Shown here one piece after another: positions 49,639 through 58,554 of a DNA stretch of 64,000 nt. The DNA is from Zygosaccharomyces rouxii (lineage: Eukaryota; Ascomycota; Saccharomycetes; Saccharomycetales; Saccharomycetaceae), in assembly GCF_000026365.1 (NCBI RefSeq), contig NC_012993.1, positions 434,001 through 498,000 on the forward strand, read 5' to 3'. Both the position numbers and the translations under genes were made by a program. The first letter of the stretch is position 1. Every line of letters starts with the position of its first letter. The notes beneath the pieces are model-generated. The model was not told the origin of the DNA, searched no databases, and saw only the letters and a program-made list of their open reading frames with translations.

Positions 49639-50103
49639 ATGACTGTAATGACGCCGACTCAAAGTTATGCGGAAATGTCAGGAATACCGAATTACATGAT
49701 TTCAGACGGTAATCAAGCTCAATTGCAACAGGTTCATCACGATGATCCCATTAGTAGGAATGCTCGAATAAGGTTAGATTACAAGAAGTCCTTCCAAGAC
49801 GACCTAATATTTTTTCCTGAACCCAAAAATGAAAATTTATCGATGATTGATACCAATTTTGTGTTCCAGAGACCACAGCATAAAGACCAACATAATAGTC
49901 AAAAGGATAATTTAGTACTCCTGATGGCCTTGAAAAGGCAACAACAGCAACAACAACAGTTTTACCAAAATCAGTTAGCCATGCGTAAGGGAGCCAATGA
50001 TACCTTTTATCATCAACCGCTACAACATGAACAGCATTATGGGGAAAATTACATGTCCCCGCAAAACGTTTACAACTACATGAATTTGAGGGCAAGAGGA
50101 TAA
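49639..50103 (+). CDS. Hypothetical protein, Q/N/H-rich, unrecognised
   Basis: A 154-residue frame from the ATG at 49639 (two codons upstream are open but begin with TTG). I do not recognise it. It is polar and low-complexity: a Q-run in LMALKRQQQQQQQFYQNQ, H/Q-rich stretches, and an acidic-aromatic patch FQDDLIFFPEPKNEN. It ends VYNYMNLRARG. No signal peptide, membrane segment or catalytic motif is visible. The two short motif-like ends (NYMISDG, NYMNLRARG) could be partner-binding peptides, as in small RNA-decay or transcription adaptors, but that is speculation. S. cerevisiae has no gene that I know of at this place (NGL1-NOP12 or NTG1-SYN8). A 114-codon antisense frame is open over part of the span, so coding status needs evidence. 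Confidence 0.5.
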   Translation: MTVMTPTQSYAEMSGIPNYMISDGNQAQLQQVHHDDPISRNARIRLDYKKSFQDDLIFFPEPKNENLSMIDTNFVFQRPQHKDQHNSQKDNLVLLMALKRQQQQQQQFYQNQLAMRKGANDTFYHQPLQHEQHYGENYMSPQNVYNYMNLRARG

Positions 50104-50226
50104 TGACACTGTAACGATAGTAGTAATAATAATGATAATGATCGTAATAACGTTGTTTTATTAATTTATACTATAACTCCTCCTCATAGGAAGTGTTCTT
50201 TCGTTTTATTCTTTAAAATACAACGC

Positions 50227-51078
50227 TCACAGTACTGCCAGTAGCAGAATTAGTATTAGTATTAATACCACGATGGTAAAGCAAGGTCCATTTTCTCTAG
50301 CACTTCTTTCAAAACTTTTTAACCGCCTTTTAGCTCTATCCAAATTACGACCGCCGTTGTCCAAAAGACTTTCTAAATCGTGTAAAACTTGATCATTTTG
50401 TTCGTTAACTTCATCATTGATACTTAGGGAAATTCCATGTGTAGTTCTTATCGATCCGGATAATCTTTCCAATTGCGAATCTTGTTCTAATAACTGTTGT
50501 TGTTGCTGAATGAAAAGATCCTGATTTGAAACTTGCGGTGATATTACAGACGTCGTCTGTTCTAGTGCATTGGAAGAATCAAATAATTTTTGCCTCTCTT
50601 GTTCAATGTCATCAATATTAGCGTTTTCATTACCACTTGGTTGATCGGGTTCATCCTTGTATGGTACGAAATTTTGATTTGGGTCCTCTTCATAACTTAC
50701 TAGATTATCATCCCTAAATCTAACTTTCTTGGTAGTATCTCGAAATGTGGAATTAGCACTCGTTATACTACTCCCATCAGTAATCGTTATAGGTGCTGCC
50801 TTTCTCTGGGGTATTTGAAACTGGTACAATTTAATATCAACTGCCTCATCTGGTATATCCGTTAAAATATCGTTATAATTCTTGGCGTATTCCTCCAGTT
50901 CTTCAAATGAATTTTCATTGGCTTCATTTAATGAATCTAACACTTTATTAAGTTGCTTCTTTAAATTGACGTTATCATTATTGGATGGTTCGATCTTTAA
51001 CACGGTGACTAGTCTTTTACGTTCTTCTACAATATCAACGAGCCTATCTAACTCATAAGAAAGTTGCAAGGATTCCAT
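50227..51078 (-). CDS. SYN8: Endosomal SNARE Syn8
   Basis: Qc-type SNARE for fusion at endosomes, related to mammalian syntaxin 8. It is 283 residues from the ATG at 51078. The N-terminal helical region starts LQLSYELDRLVDIVEERKRL. The SNARE motif lies at about 187-250 (DSQLERLSGSIRTTHGISLSINDEVNEQ, DLESLLDN, then LDRAKRRLKSF), with the central glutamine replaced or shifted in a way I cannot place by eye. The protein ends in a membrane anchor, FTIVVLILILILLLAVL. Length is slightly above S. cerevisiae Syn8 (255). It converges with the hypothetical gene and lies in tandem with NOP12, combining a chromosome I gene with a chromosome XV gene. Confidence 0.9.
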   Translation of the reverse strand: MESLQLSYELDRLVDIVEERKRLVTVLKIEPSNNDNVNLKKQLNKVLDSLNEANENSFEELEEYAKNYNDILTDIPDEAVDIKLYQFQIPQRKAAPITITDGSSITSANSTFRDTTKKVRFRDDNLVSYEEDPNQNFVPYKDEPDQPSGNENANIDDIEQERQKLFDSSNALEQTTSVISPQVSNQDLFIQQQQQLLEQDSQLERLSGSIRTTHGISLSINDEVNEQNDQVLHDLESLLDNGGRNLDRAKRRLKSFERSARENGPCFTIVVLILILILLLAVL

Positions 51079-51257
51079 ACCAATACTTATACCGTCTTAT
51101 GGTTGAGTATTTCCTTCCATGTATATATGTTTTAAGGTTGTATGTATGTTAAAGGACCTCGCACGAGAAACCTTAGGACCGCATCGCAGATCATCTGAAG
51201 GTCAAATATCAAACTATTCAATACCTATTTTACACTATTTATTGGATTGTAATTACT

Positions 51258-52583
51258 TTATTTATTATTCTTCTTATGAGCTTGAGATCTCTTAGTGACT
51301 CTGCCTGACTGGGATCTCTTCTTTCTCTTCTTCAAGATTGCTGATGGTTTAGAATCCGCCTTTGATGCTCTTATACCTTCAACTGTAATTTCCTTACCCA
51401 ACTGAGCAGAATCTGCCTTGTTTAACACTTTCTTGGCTCTACCTAATTTTGTCTTATGGGAATCACTCAACTTATTCATGATACCATTTTGTTTTAACGA
51501 CTGAGCACCGTTCTTATTACTGGATTTCTTCAAATTCCTGCATCTGGTAACACGTAACTTTCTTGATTTACCATTCGATTCCAACGGCTTATCATTTAAC
51601 AACAGGGCTTTGCTCACATTGGGGAAATCCTTGAACTGAACATAGGCAAAGCCTTTACCCATGTTAGTCTTTGGATCTCTAATGATACGAACGTATTCAA
51701 TTTCACCACAGGAACCGAAATGTCTCCAAAGACTTTCCTCATCCTCTTCAAAATCCAAGTTTCCAACGAATACCGATCTTTTGTTATCATGTTTAGCTGG
51801 ATGAGTGACAGAATCCACTCTTAGGTGACGATCCACAAACACTTGACCGTTGAGACGCGAGCAAACGGATGATACCGAATTCTTGTTCTTGTAAACCACG
51901 TATGCATTGACAGATCCTCGAGATTTGTGTAATTTTTGTTGTACAAAGGCAACTTTACGTGGTAATGGTACTTCAAAGGAAATAGATCTGAATCTAATGC
52001 TTTCAAGACCCTTTTCATCTTGGAACAATTTTTTGAACTGACGGTGAAGAGACTTATTTGGAATCACATCAGCTGGCACATTACCAACGAATACTGTTCT
52101 CTCAGCCTTTTCCAACTCATCTTCCTTGAGATCAATCTTTTTAGCACCTTCTTGCGGACGTTCATCTTGTTGTGGTTTTTCAGCCTGTTTATCTGCGTCA
52201 CCTGCATCTTCTGCAGGCTCTTGGTCCATCAGTTTAGCGAAATACCTTTCCTCCAATCCTTCATCCTCATCGCTGTGGCGTTTTTTCGATTGTGATTTGG
52301 GTTTGGATTCAGGCAGTGGTTCAGGCAGTGGTTCAGGTGCTTGTTCCTCTTCAGATTCTTCTTCAGATTCTTCTTTACTTTCCTGCTCAGACTGCTGCTC
52401 AGGTTCCTTTTCTGATTCACTCTCATCCTTCTTAGCTGGCAAGTCTGGTAGAACTGTTCTTTTCCTTGCATTCACAACATTCTTATCAATGGGTCCACTC
52501 GATGTACTAAACAATTTGCCCACACTAGACTCTATTTTTGCATCATTTACACTACCGAAAAGGTTTTCCACAGAAGAAGACAT
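51258..52583 (-). CDS. NOP12: Nucleolar RNA-binding protein Nop12
   Basis: Pre-60S assembly protein that helps 5.8S rRNA fold and 25S processing. Order: an acidic, S/E/P-rich N-terminus (about 45-110) with a repeated EPLPEPLPE stretch; a first RRM-like domain at about 163-262 ([27 protein letters not shown]); a second RRM at about 269-352 ([33 protein letters not shown]); then a strongly basic C-terminus ([24 protein letters not shown]) for nucleolar targeting and RNA contact. Length is 441 residues (S. cerevisiae 459). The promoter has two PAC sites and an RRPE site, the expected ribosome-biogenesis signature. Confidence 0.95.
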   Translation of the reverse strand: MSSSVENLFGSVNDAKIESSVGKLFSTSSGPIDKNVVNARKRTVLPDLPAKKDESESEKEPEQQSEQESKEESEEESEEEQAPEPLPEPLPESKPKSQSKKRHSDEDEGLEERYFAKLMDQEPAEDAGDADKQAEKPQQDERPQEGAKKIDLKEDELEKAERTVFVGNVPADVIPNKSLHRQFKKLFQDEKGLESIRFRSISFEVPLPRKVAFVQQKLHKSRGSVNAYVVYKNKNSVSSVCSRLNGQVFVDRHLRVDSVTHPAKHDNKRSVFVGNLDFEEDEESLWRHFGSCGEIEYVRIIRDPKTNMGKGFAYVQFKDFPNVSKALLLNDKPLESNGKSRKLRVTRCRNLKKSSNKNGAQSLKQNGIMNKLSDSHKTKLGRAKKVLNKADSAQLGKEITVEGIRASKADSKPSAILKKRKKRSQSGRVTKRSQAHKKNNK

Positions 52584-53056
52584 GGCAAATTTAGCTAAAG
52601 ATCTTACTATGGCTCGAAACAGCTTCTTTAACCGCCTTTATGAGCTGCGATGAGCTGCGATGAGCTTCTTTATATGAATAGTTTCTTGATACTACGGGCC
52701 AATATTTGAAAAATTTTCAGAATCACGTGATATTTACCTCCCCAAATCTTGCTCCAAATAAACCAATTAGCCGCTGAGCGTTTCTGAGAGCCCTCATATT
52801 TGTTCTCGACAATGCAAAGATGCTCTAGTGCATTTCACTAGTTTGTTTTATCTCTCCCTTTTGCCCAATTAAACCTCTGTTTTGGTTTAACATGGATTTA
52901 AGAGTCCCCTTTACAAGAAAATCTAAAGTTGTACCAACATTAAACAACAAACAAAGGCAAAAAAGGAAGCAAGATTGATAGATCTTCAACTTACCCCCGT
53001 CAGATTAACGGTATTGATTGAATTACGAATCAAGCTATTGCCAGACACAAGTTTGG
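52584..53056. promoter_or_regulatory. Divergent NOP12/DEP1 promoter: two PAC motifs, RRPE and CACGTG
   Basis: GCGATGAG (PAC) occurs at 52647-52654 and again at 52657-52664 as part of a 10-bp tandem repeat (TGAGCTGCGA). A palindromic RRPE, TGAAAAATTTTCA, is at 52707-52719 and a CACGTG box at 52724-52729. The PAC and RRPE sites are 64-136 bp upstream of the NOP12 start and so most likely serve NOP12. The DEP1 side is A-rich with no recognised site. Confidence 0.7.
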
Positions 53057-54304
53057 ATGGATTCACACCGGGATAATATAAATACTGATCAAGAAGAACA
53101 GAAAAACGTTTCTAGTAGAGTAGCTTCGAATAATAATAATAACAATTATAACGAGAATCTCTTAGATTATTATATTCCAAGTGATGCTGATACAGAGAAA
53201 ATGAGTGAAGAAGCAGATAATGGGAATCAACATCCGAAATTGGAGGAATTAGTTGAAAACAAGAGAACTAATATTGATATGGATGATAAAGAAGAACCTG
53301 AATCTAAGAGACCAAAAACTGATTCACAAGTACCTCAGGAGTCACAAGCGTCCGAGACAACGGCAATTCCCGACGATGAAGGTGATGTGGAGGAAGATGT
53401 AGAAGAAGAGGCCGAAGAAGAAAGTAGTGAACACAAGACGGCGAATGTTAAAGGTACAGGCGCAAGCGTAAGTGTAGATGCAGATGCAGACGTTGATGTA
53501 GAAGAAGAAGAAGAAATTGAAGAGATGGGAGAAGAGGAAGAAGAGGAAGATTCAAAAGAACGTGAGATTTCTAAACGTTTTTCGTCAATGCTATCACCCA
53601 TTGAAATGGAGGAACAACGACAAACTGCATTACAGGAGATTACGGATATAGAATACAAATTTGCCGAACTGCGTCAAAGGTTATTCGAAAACAAAATACT
53701 TAGATTAAAGACAGAGCTACAAATGTGTGTGGAGGGATCACATCCGAGATTACAAACTTATTACCAAAAAATCGCATCGATAAGGGATCACAAACTTAAA
53801 AGAGCCTATCAAAGGCAAAAATATAACATGCAATGCATCGATACAGAGACAAGAGCAACAAGAACACACATTCACCAGGATTTCCTTAGAAAAGCTAGTG
53901 ATCTACGCAGCAAACTGTTAACAGATACTACCCAAACTTGGTATGATATCAATAAGGAAAGAAGGGAGATGGATATAGTTGTTCCCGAAGTGAATTATCA
54001 CGTACCTGTGAAACTAGCAGGCAAGACATTGAGTTGTATTACTGGTTATGCGGGTCCCGCACAACAGCGGTATCCCGGTGAACCTCTACCGGAAGATTTA
54101 GAATGTGAAAATATTACATTCAAATATCGTTCCAATGCGGTGGATAAGTTGGAGGTAATCGTTGACCGTATGAGACTCAACAACGAATTAAGCGATTTGG
54201 AAGGTTTGAAAAGATATTTCCATGGGTTCCCCGGTGCACCGAATCTAAGCGGCTTAAGAGATTCCGAAATATATGATGATTTACTACGTTTACAAAATAG
54301 ATAA
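53057..54304 (+). CDS. DEP1: Rpd3L histone deacetylase complex subunit Dep1
   Basis: Subunit of the large Rpd3 (Rpd3L) histone deacetylase complex; a Sds3-like protein that supports complex integrity. The conserved core begins near residue 180: SPIEMEEQRQTALQEITDIEYKFAELRQRL, then LRLKTELQMCVEGSHP and IASIRDHKLKRAYQRQKY, a coiled-coil Sds3-like module. The C-terminal block is DKLEVIVDRMRLNNELSDLEGL and FHGFPGAPNLSGLRDSEI. The N-terminal 170 residues are acidic and low-complexity. From the ATG at 53057 it is 415 residues (S. cerevisiae 405). The S. cerevisiae N-terminal motif with SSDAGTEKM has a counterpart here (IPSDADTEKM), so the downstream ATG at that motif is not the start. Confidence 0.93.
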   Translation: MDSHRDNINTDQEEQKNVSSRVASNNNNNNYNENLLDYYIPSDADTEKMSEEADNGNQHPKLEELVENKRTNIDMDDKEEPESKRPKTDSQVPQESQASETTAIPDDEGDVEEDVEEEAEEESSEHKTANVKGTGASVSVDADADVDVEEEEEIEEMGEEEEEEDSKEREISKRFSSMLSPIEMEEQRQTALQEITDIEYKFAELRQRLFENKILRLKTELQMCVEGSHPRLQTYYQKIASIRDHKLKRAYQRQKYNMQCIDTETRATRTHIHQDFLRKASDLRSKLLTDTTQTWYDINKERREMDIVVPEVNYHVPVKLAGKTLSCITGYAGPAQQRYPGEPLPEDLECENITFKYRSNAVDKLEVIVDRMRLNNELSDLEGLKRYFHGFPGAPNLSGLRDSEIYDDLLRLQNR

Positions 54305-54401
54305 TAATATAATTATTATTATTTGTTATCGTTTTCTTTATACGTAGTTAATACTATAAAACAGTACAAAAAATTAGCTCTCCAAGCTAAAAGGAAACAC
54401 C

Positions 54402-54827
54402 TTATTTCAAAGGCATGAAACGAGAAGTGGTAGCACCGGCTCTACCATGTCTCACAGGAGTGTAAGAGATGGAAAATTCAGCCAAGTAGTGACCAACCAT
54501 TTCTGGTCTGATTTCCACTTGGTTGAAAACCTTACCGTTGTAGACACCGACGACGGAACCAATCATTTCTGGGAAGACGATCATGTTTCTCATGTGAGTC
54601 TTGACAACATCTGGCTTTTCGTTTTCAGGAGCAGCCAATTTAGCAGCTCTCAATTTCTTCATGAAACGAGCTGGCTTGTGACCTAACCCACGGGCGAATC
54701 TTCTTCTGATTCTAGCAGGTGCCAACTTGATGAACTCTTCATTTGACATAGTCAAGAGTTGTTCCAAATCGACACCTCTGTAGGAGTAAGTTCTGAAAGT
54801 TCTCTTCTTTGGGGCAGTGGTGGACAT
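54402..54827 (-). CDS. RPS15: 40S ribosomal protein uS19 (Rps15)
   Basis: Essential 40S head protein (bacterial S19 family), needed for export of pre-40S particles. The 141-residue product (S. cerevisiae 142) has the expected [23 protein letters not shown], the S19 core [44 protein letters not shown] and the C-terminal [18 protein letters not shown] that reaches the decoding centre. No intron, as in S. cerevisiae. Divergent from RPP2A, conserving the YOL040C-YOL039W pair. Confidence 0.98.
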   Translation of the reverse strand: MSTTAPKKRTFRTYSYRGVDLEQLLTMSNEEFIKLAPARIRRRFARGLGHKPARFMKKLRAAKLAAPENEKPDVVKTHMRNMIVFPEMIGSVVGVYNGKVFNQVEIRPEMVGHYLAEFSISYTPVRHGRAGATTSRFMPLK

Positions 54828-55425
54828 CCTTGGCTTCTCTGTGATTTCTCACCTTAAGATTTCAATATTGTAGTAATGCAACTTTTTGATTACTTTGACT
54901 ATTACTTAGTTGTACTTTGTCACTGAAACTTTTCAGGTCTGAGTCGCATCGCTGCGTCGGGCCCCTTGCCCGGGAAGCCAGGCTAGAGTTAGGCGGGAGC
55001 CATGCGGAATCCAGGCGGAATCCAGGCGGAAGCTAGGTGGAGGCTAAGCGAGGGCTAGGCAGAAGGTAGACGGAGCGTTGCTCCGGGAGTTAGACAGAGA
55101 CAAAGCGGATTCTGGTGGGAAGCTCGCTCGGTCGAGTTCGCGTCGTCCCCACGCATAAGAGTTCGAGTGACTGTTCCCATAAAGCTAAACACCACATACA
55201 TAGAATGACTTTTTTTTATCCGTTATGGAGGAGCTGCAGATTCCCTCTCACTACATTCCATTGACTCCCGGTGTCCGCCTGGCAGGACGCAGACGCACTA
55301 CACAGTTGAAATTTCAACACCTTACCGACCTATCGATAACGATAGTGGTGATTGGTAGTGTTAGGTTTTACGAGGACAATTCATCTAAATTTAATAGACG
55401 AATTCAGCCAAGATATCATAAAAAA
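54828..55425. promoter_or_regulatory. Shared RPS15/RPP2A intergenic region with a GC-rich block
   Basis: About 600 bp between divergent ribosomal protein genes. The middle (about 54940-55160) is much richer in G and C than anything nearby and contains the 11-bp array at 54977-55075. No exact Rap1 consensus was found by eye; the nearest is a weak CACCACATACAT at about 55190-55201. An ATG at 55225 opens a 67-codon frame in phase with RPP2A, but family conservation points to the start at 55426. Confidence 0.55.
54977..55075 (-). repeat. Nine tandem degenerate 11-bp units resembling the IFHL ribosomal-protein promoter motif
   Basis: Read on the plus strand in steps of 11: GCCAGGCTAGA, GTTAGGCGGGA, GCCATGCGGAA, TCCAGGCGGAA twice, GCTAGGTGGAG, GCTAAGCGAGG, GCTAGGCAGAA, GGTAGACGGAG. 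The consensus is G-CYAGGCGGA-R. The reverse complement of its core, TCCGCCTAG, equals the IFHL motif described for Ifh1/Fhl1-bound ribosomal protein promoters. All units point the same way and lie one helical turn apart. Role in RPS15/RPP2A co-control is inferred. Confidence 0.75.
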
Positions 55426-55740
55426 ATGAAGTACCTAGCTGCTTATTTGTTGTTGAATGCTGCTGGCGCTGAACCAAGTGCCGAAAAGGTGAAGGCTGTT
55501 TTGTCTTCCGTTGGTATTGAACCAGAAGAAGAAAAGGTTGGCGCTCTATTGACCTCCCTTGAAGGTAAGAACGTCGATGAATTGATCGCTGAAGGTAACG
55601 AAAAATTGTCATCAATTCCTTCTGCTGGTCCAGCTCCAGCTGCAGGTGCTGCTGGCGGTGACGAAGCTCCAAAAGAAGAAGCTAAGGAAGAAGCTGCTGA
55701 AGAATCTGACGATGAAATGGGCTTCGGTTTGTTTGATTAA
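55426..55740 (+). CDS. RPP2A: 60S acidic ribosomal stalk protein P2 (Rpp2A)
   Basis: Part of the lateral stalk that recruits translation GTPases. The sequence [26 protein letters not shown] is the P2 N-terminal dimerisation domain, followed by an alanine-rich hinge and the invariant C-terminal [13 protein letters not shown] shared by all stalk proteins. Length 104 residues (S. cerevisiae P2-alpha 106). The start is set at the ATG at 55426 by family conservation, although the frame stays open upstream to another ATG at 55225. Confidence 0.97.
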   Translation: MKYLAAYLLLNAAGAEPSAEKVKAVLSSVGIEPEEEKVGALLTSLEGKNVDELIAEGNEKLSSIPSAGPAPAAGAAGGDEAPKEEAKEEAAEESDDEMGFGLFD

Positions 55741-55857
55741 GGAGTGTAAATTGTCTATTTTGTAATAATCGTATAGTTAATCTTACTAGTGCATATTACG
55801 AGGTGTATTTCATTTATTGTAGTTACTGTGTGTTCTTGGTGCTTATTCATCGATGAA

Positions 55858-55867
55858 GCCACAGTTT
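55858..55867 (-). promoter_or_regulatory. Met31/Met32-type site upstream of CYS3
   Basis: GCCACAGTTT on the plus strand is the exact reverse complement of AAACTGTGGC, the established Met31/Met32 binding sequence. It is 86 bp upstream of the CYS3 start, fitting sulphur-amino-acid control by Met4. Confidence 0.65.
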
Positions 55868-55902
55868 GTTCATCTGATGACATAAAAAGGCCATAGATTT
55901 GA

Positions 55903-55924
55903 GCTCATCTCATCTCATCTCATC
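55903..55924. repeat. CTCAT pentanucleotide repeat upstream of CYS3
   Basis: About four CTCAT units lie just before the CYS3 start codon, probably in its 5' leader. It is the same unit and orientation as the six-copy array upstream of MAK16, but without the CGC end that makes a PAC site and without an RRPE nearby. Confidence 0.6.
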
Positions 55925-55952
55925 ACAACTAGAATAGCATATATCATTCGTT

Positions 55953-57128
55953 ATGGTTTTAAAAGCTACTGACAAGTTCGCCACAAAGGCAATTCATGCT
56001 GGTGCTCACGTTGATGTTCACGGTTCCGTTATTGAACCTATTTCATTGTCGACCACTTTCAAGCAAAGTGCTCCCGCCCAACCATTAGGTGAGTACGAGT
56101 ATTCTAGATCTCAAAATCCAAACAGAAAAAACTTAGAAGATGCTATTGCTTCATTAGAAAACGGTAAGCATGGGCTAGCCTTTTCATCAGGTTCTGCTAC
56201 TACAGCCGTCATTCTTCAATCTCTACCTCAGGGATCTCATGCAATTTCCATTGGTGATGTGTATGGTGGTACCCATCGTTACTTTACTAAAGTTGCCAAC
56301 GCACACGGTGTGGATGTATCTTTCACCAATGAATTGGTCAAGGATTTGCCATCTTTGGTCAAACCAAATACTAAATTGTTGTGGATCGAGTCACCAACTA
56401 ATCCAACTCTTCAAGTTACAGATATTGCATTGGTGAACAAAACCGTTAAAGAATTGAACAAGGATATTTTAGTCGTTGTCGACAACACTTTCTTATCCCC
56501 ATACCTGTCCAACCCATTGGACTTTGGTGTTGATGTTGTGGTCCACTCTGCCACCAAATACATTAATGGTCACAGCGATGTTGTTCTTGGTGTGCTTGCC
56601 ACTAACAGCACTGAATTATACGAAAGATTACAATTTCTACAAAATGCTATTGGTGCTATCCCATCACCATTTGATGCTTGGTTAGCTCACAGAGGTTTGA
56701 AGACTTTGCACTTGCGTGTTAGACAGGCTGCTACTACCGCTACTAAAATTGCAGAATTTTTACAATCCAATGATAGGGTCATTGCTGTCAACTATCCTGG
56801 TTTAGCCTCCCATCCTAGCCATGATGTTGTTCAAAGACAACACCGTGATGGCCTTGGTGGTGGTATGATCTCCTTCAGAATTAAAGGTGGTGCTGAAGGC
56901 GCTGCTAAGTTTTCTTCCAACACTAGACTATTTACACTTGCAGAATCTCTAGGTGGTATTGAATCTCTACTGGAAGTTCCTGCGGTAATGACTCATGGTG
57001 GTATCCCCGAGGATCAAAGAGAAGCAAGTGGTGTTTACGACGATTTGATTAGATTATCTGTTGGTATTGAAGATACTGAAGATTTGCTCGAAGATATCAA
57101 ACAAGCTCTAAAGAGTGCTTCCGCTTAA
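55953..57128 (+). CDS. CYS3: Cystathionine gamma-lyase
   Basis: PLP enzyme that cleaves cystathionine to cysteine, 2-oxobutyrate and ammonia, the last step of reverse transsulphuration. Cys/Met-metabolism signature: FATKAIHAG at the N-terminus, EYEYSRSQNPNRKNLEDAIASLE, the PLP-binding block VVHSATKYINGHSDVVLG with the Schiff-base lysine at residue 202, and SLGGIESLLEVPAVMTH at the C-terminus. Length 391 residues (S. cerevisiae 394). The start is the ATG at 55953. A Met31/Met32-type site lies upstream, matching sulphur-limitation control. In S. cerevisiae CYS3 follows DEP1 on chromosome I; here the RPS15-RPP2A pair of chromosome XV lies between them. Confidence 0.97.
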   Translation: MVLKATDKFATKAIHAGAHVDVHGSVIEPISLSTTFKQSAPAQPLGEYEYSRSQNPNRKNLEDAIASLENGKHGLAFSSGSATTAVILQSLPQGSHAISIGDVYGGTHRYFTKVANAHGVDVSFTNELVKDLPSLVKPNTKLLWIESPTNPTLQVTDIALVNKTVKELNKDILVVVDNTFLSPYLSNPLDFGVDVVVHSATKYINGHSDVVLGVLATNSTELYERLQFLQNAIGAIPSPFDAWLAHRGLKTLHLRVRQAATTATKIAEFLQSNDRVIAVNYPGLASHPSHDVVQRQHRDGLGGGMISFRIKGGAEGAAKFSSNTRLFTLAESLGGIESLLEVPAVMTHGGIPEDQREASGVYDDLIRLSVGIEDTEDLLEDIKQALKSASA

Positions 57129-57290
57129 TAGATAGATTTAATAGAGACGGTTTCTATATGTTTATATATACACATAAAGTTCCTAGTGAAAGTTAGTTAT
57201 ATACACGTTTACGTTTATCTTATCGCGAGTTAAAGACTCGATCAAGTACTAACCACTCTTAAGGCCAGGGCGACAGGTTGAATACTCTAG

Positions 57291-58517
57291 ATGAAGCTCT
57301 TACCGGTGGCAATAGTTGGGTTAACTAATATACTCCCCATTTTAGCCAATCCTATTAAAGCTACATTATCACCAGAATCTAACACTGTGGAAACCTCAAG
57401 CCTCTACGTGGGAGACAGTTTAGTGTGTAATCAAGAAGGTTGTTATCCTAAATTATTCGAAGCCGATAACGATTGGAAAACTGTAAAAGAAGGGCAAGTG
57501 TTACCAGGAGGGCTAGATATTAGAATGAATTTGGAAACTGGTTTAAAAGAAGCTAAGTTGTCGGACAATACTGCACACACGGATACTCCAAACGATGCTA
57601 ATGCTGTGGTACCTGTATCAGCTCCATCAGAAGATACAGAATACTATGAATTTACTAATGATTTCGAAACCGTTGATAAGCTTCTACAAAATTTACACAG
57701 CAGTGAAGAGGTTGTGAAATTAGAGAATAAACTTGATGATTTGATAGTTTTTGCTCATGACTACAAGCATGGTTCCAAGATTATTACACATGAGTTTGAG
57801 CTATTGAGAAATATTGCTCTACAGCAGCAGCTGCCTACATCCATTAGAGAATTAGGAGTTAGAATGATTGTGAGTTGTCTGAGAAATAACCCTAAATCCA
57901 TCGAATATGTGCAAGATACCCATCCAGAATTTGTTCATCAAGTTTTCCAAGAGTTGGAGAACGGTGTTGAAGTTTCTAATCCTGCACCTAGTACTATAGC
58001 ATTGGCAAAGAGGTACCTTTCAGTGTTAGACGAACTTCTTTCTTCCACTTATCATTTCACGAAGGATCAAATGTTAACTTTAAAAAAGATATATGAAATT
58101 CAGGATAAACAGATCAGAATCAAAGTATTGGAATTGATTTCAAAATATTTTGGTCCCACCCAGCAACCTCATTTGAATAAAAGAGACATTGTAGATACAG
58201 CTCCAAACGTCAGCGAATGGGCTCAAGAGTTACAAAAATGGATTCAAGATGATGGTATTGATGAAATCCACACGAGGAAGTTCTTTAACAGTTTGTACAA
58301 TATCAAGACTCAGTTGGGATCAGATATCAAGGTAGATTCGTCATTCATCAATTGGCTTTCCCATGAAACTGAAAAAAGGAAACAAAATGTTGAGAATCAA
58401 AACCAGAATAGAGATTTAGAACAGGATTCCTTCGATAAAAGATTGATCGAAAGTAGACATTTAGTCTTTGGTAATCCAATGGCACATCGTGTAAAGCATT
58501 TCAACGACGAGTTGTAG
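57291..58517 (+). CDS. SIL1: ER nucleotide-exchange factor Sil1
   Basis: Exchange factor for the Hsp70 Kar2/BiP in the ER lumen, assisting protein translocation and folding. A signal peptide is visible (MKLLPVAIVGLTNILPILA, with cleavage after A19 likely). The following VCNQEGCYPKLFEADNDWKTVKEGQVLPGGLDIRMN is typical of the family. The body is an armadillo-like helical solenoid (about 120-330), for example QQQLPTSIRELGVRMIVSCLRNNP. The C-terminus is NDEL, a variant of the HDEL retrieval signal, confirming luminal retention. Length 408 residues (S. cerevisiae 421). It converges with OPI10, only 37 bp between stop codons, as for YOL031C and YOL032W. Confidence 0.93.
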   Translation: MKLLPVAIVGLTNILPILANPIKATLSPESNTVETSSLYVGDSLVCNQEGCYPKLFEADNDWKTVKEGQVLPGGLDIRMNLETGLKEAKLSDNTAHTDTPNDANAVVPVSAPSEDTEYYEFTNDFETVDKLLQNLHSSEEVVKLENKLDDLIVFAHDYKHGSKIITHEFELLRNIALQQQLPTSIRELGVRMIVSCLRNNPKSIEYVQDTHPEFVHQVFQELENGVEVSNPAPSTIALAKRYLSVLDELLSSTYHFTKDQMLTLKKIYEIQDKQIRIKVLELISKYFGPTQQPHLNKRDIVDTAPNVSEWAQELQKWIQDDGIDEIHTRKFFNSLYNIKTQLGSDIKVDSSFINWLSHETEKRKQNVENQNQNRDLEQDSFDKRLIESRHLVFGNPMAHRVKHFNDEL

Positions 58518-58554
58518 ATTTTTATATATATATACATATGTCACCTGAAGATAT

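Noticed and set aside
52700..52830. Centromere candidate, since ATCACGTGAT resembles CDEI
   Set aside because: No CDEIII-like TTTCCGAA core follows at the right distance and the stretch between is not extremely AT-rich. It is read as a promoter E-box.
53335..53658. Serine-rich minus-strand frame opposite DEP1
   Set aside because: Antisense of the acidic GAA/GAT-rich DEP1 region; no start context or family match.
57247..57264. Branch-like TACTAAC followed by AG just before SIL1, suggesting an upstream intron
   Set aside because: No GTATGT-type donor was found in the 120 bp upstream, and SIL1 already has a complete signal peptide from its own ATG.
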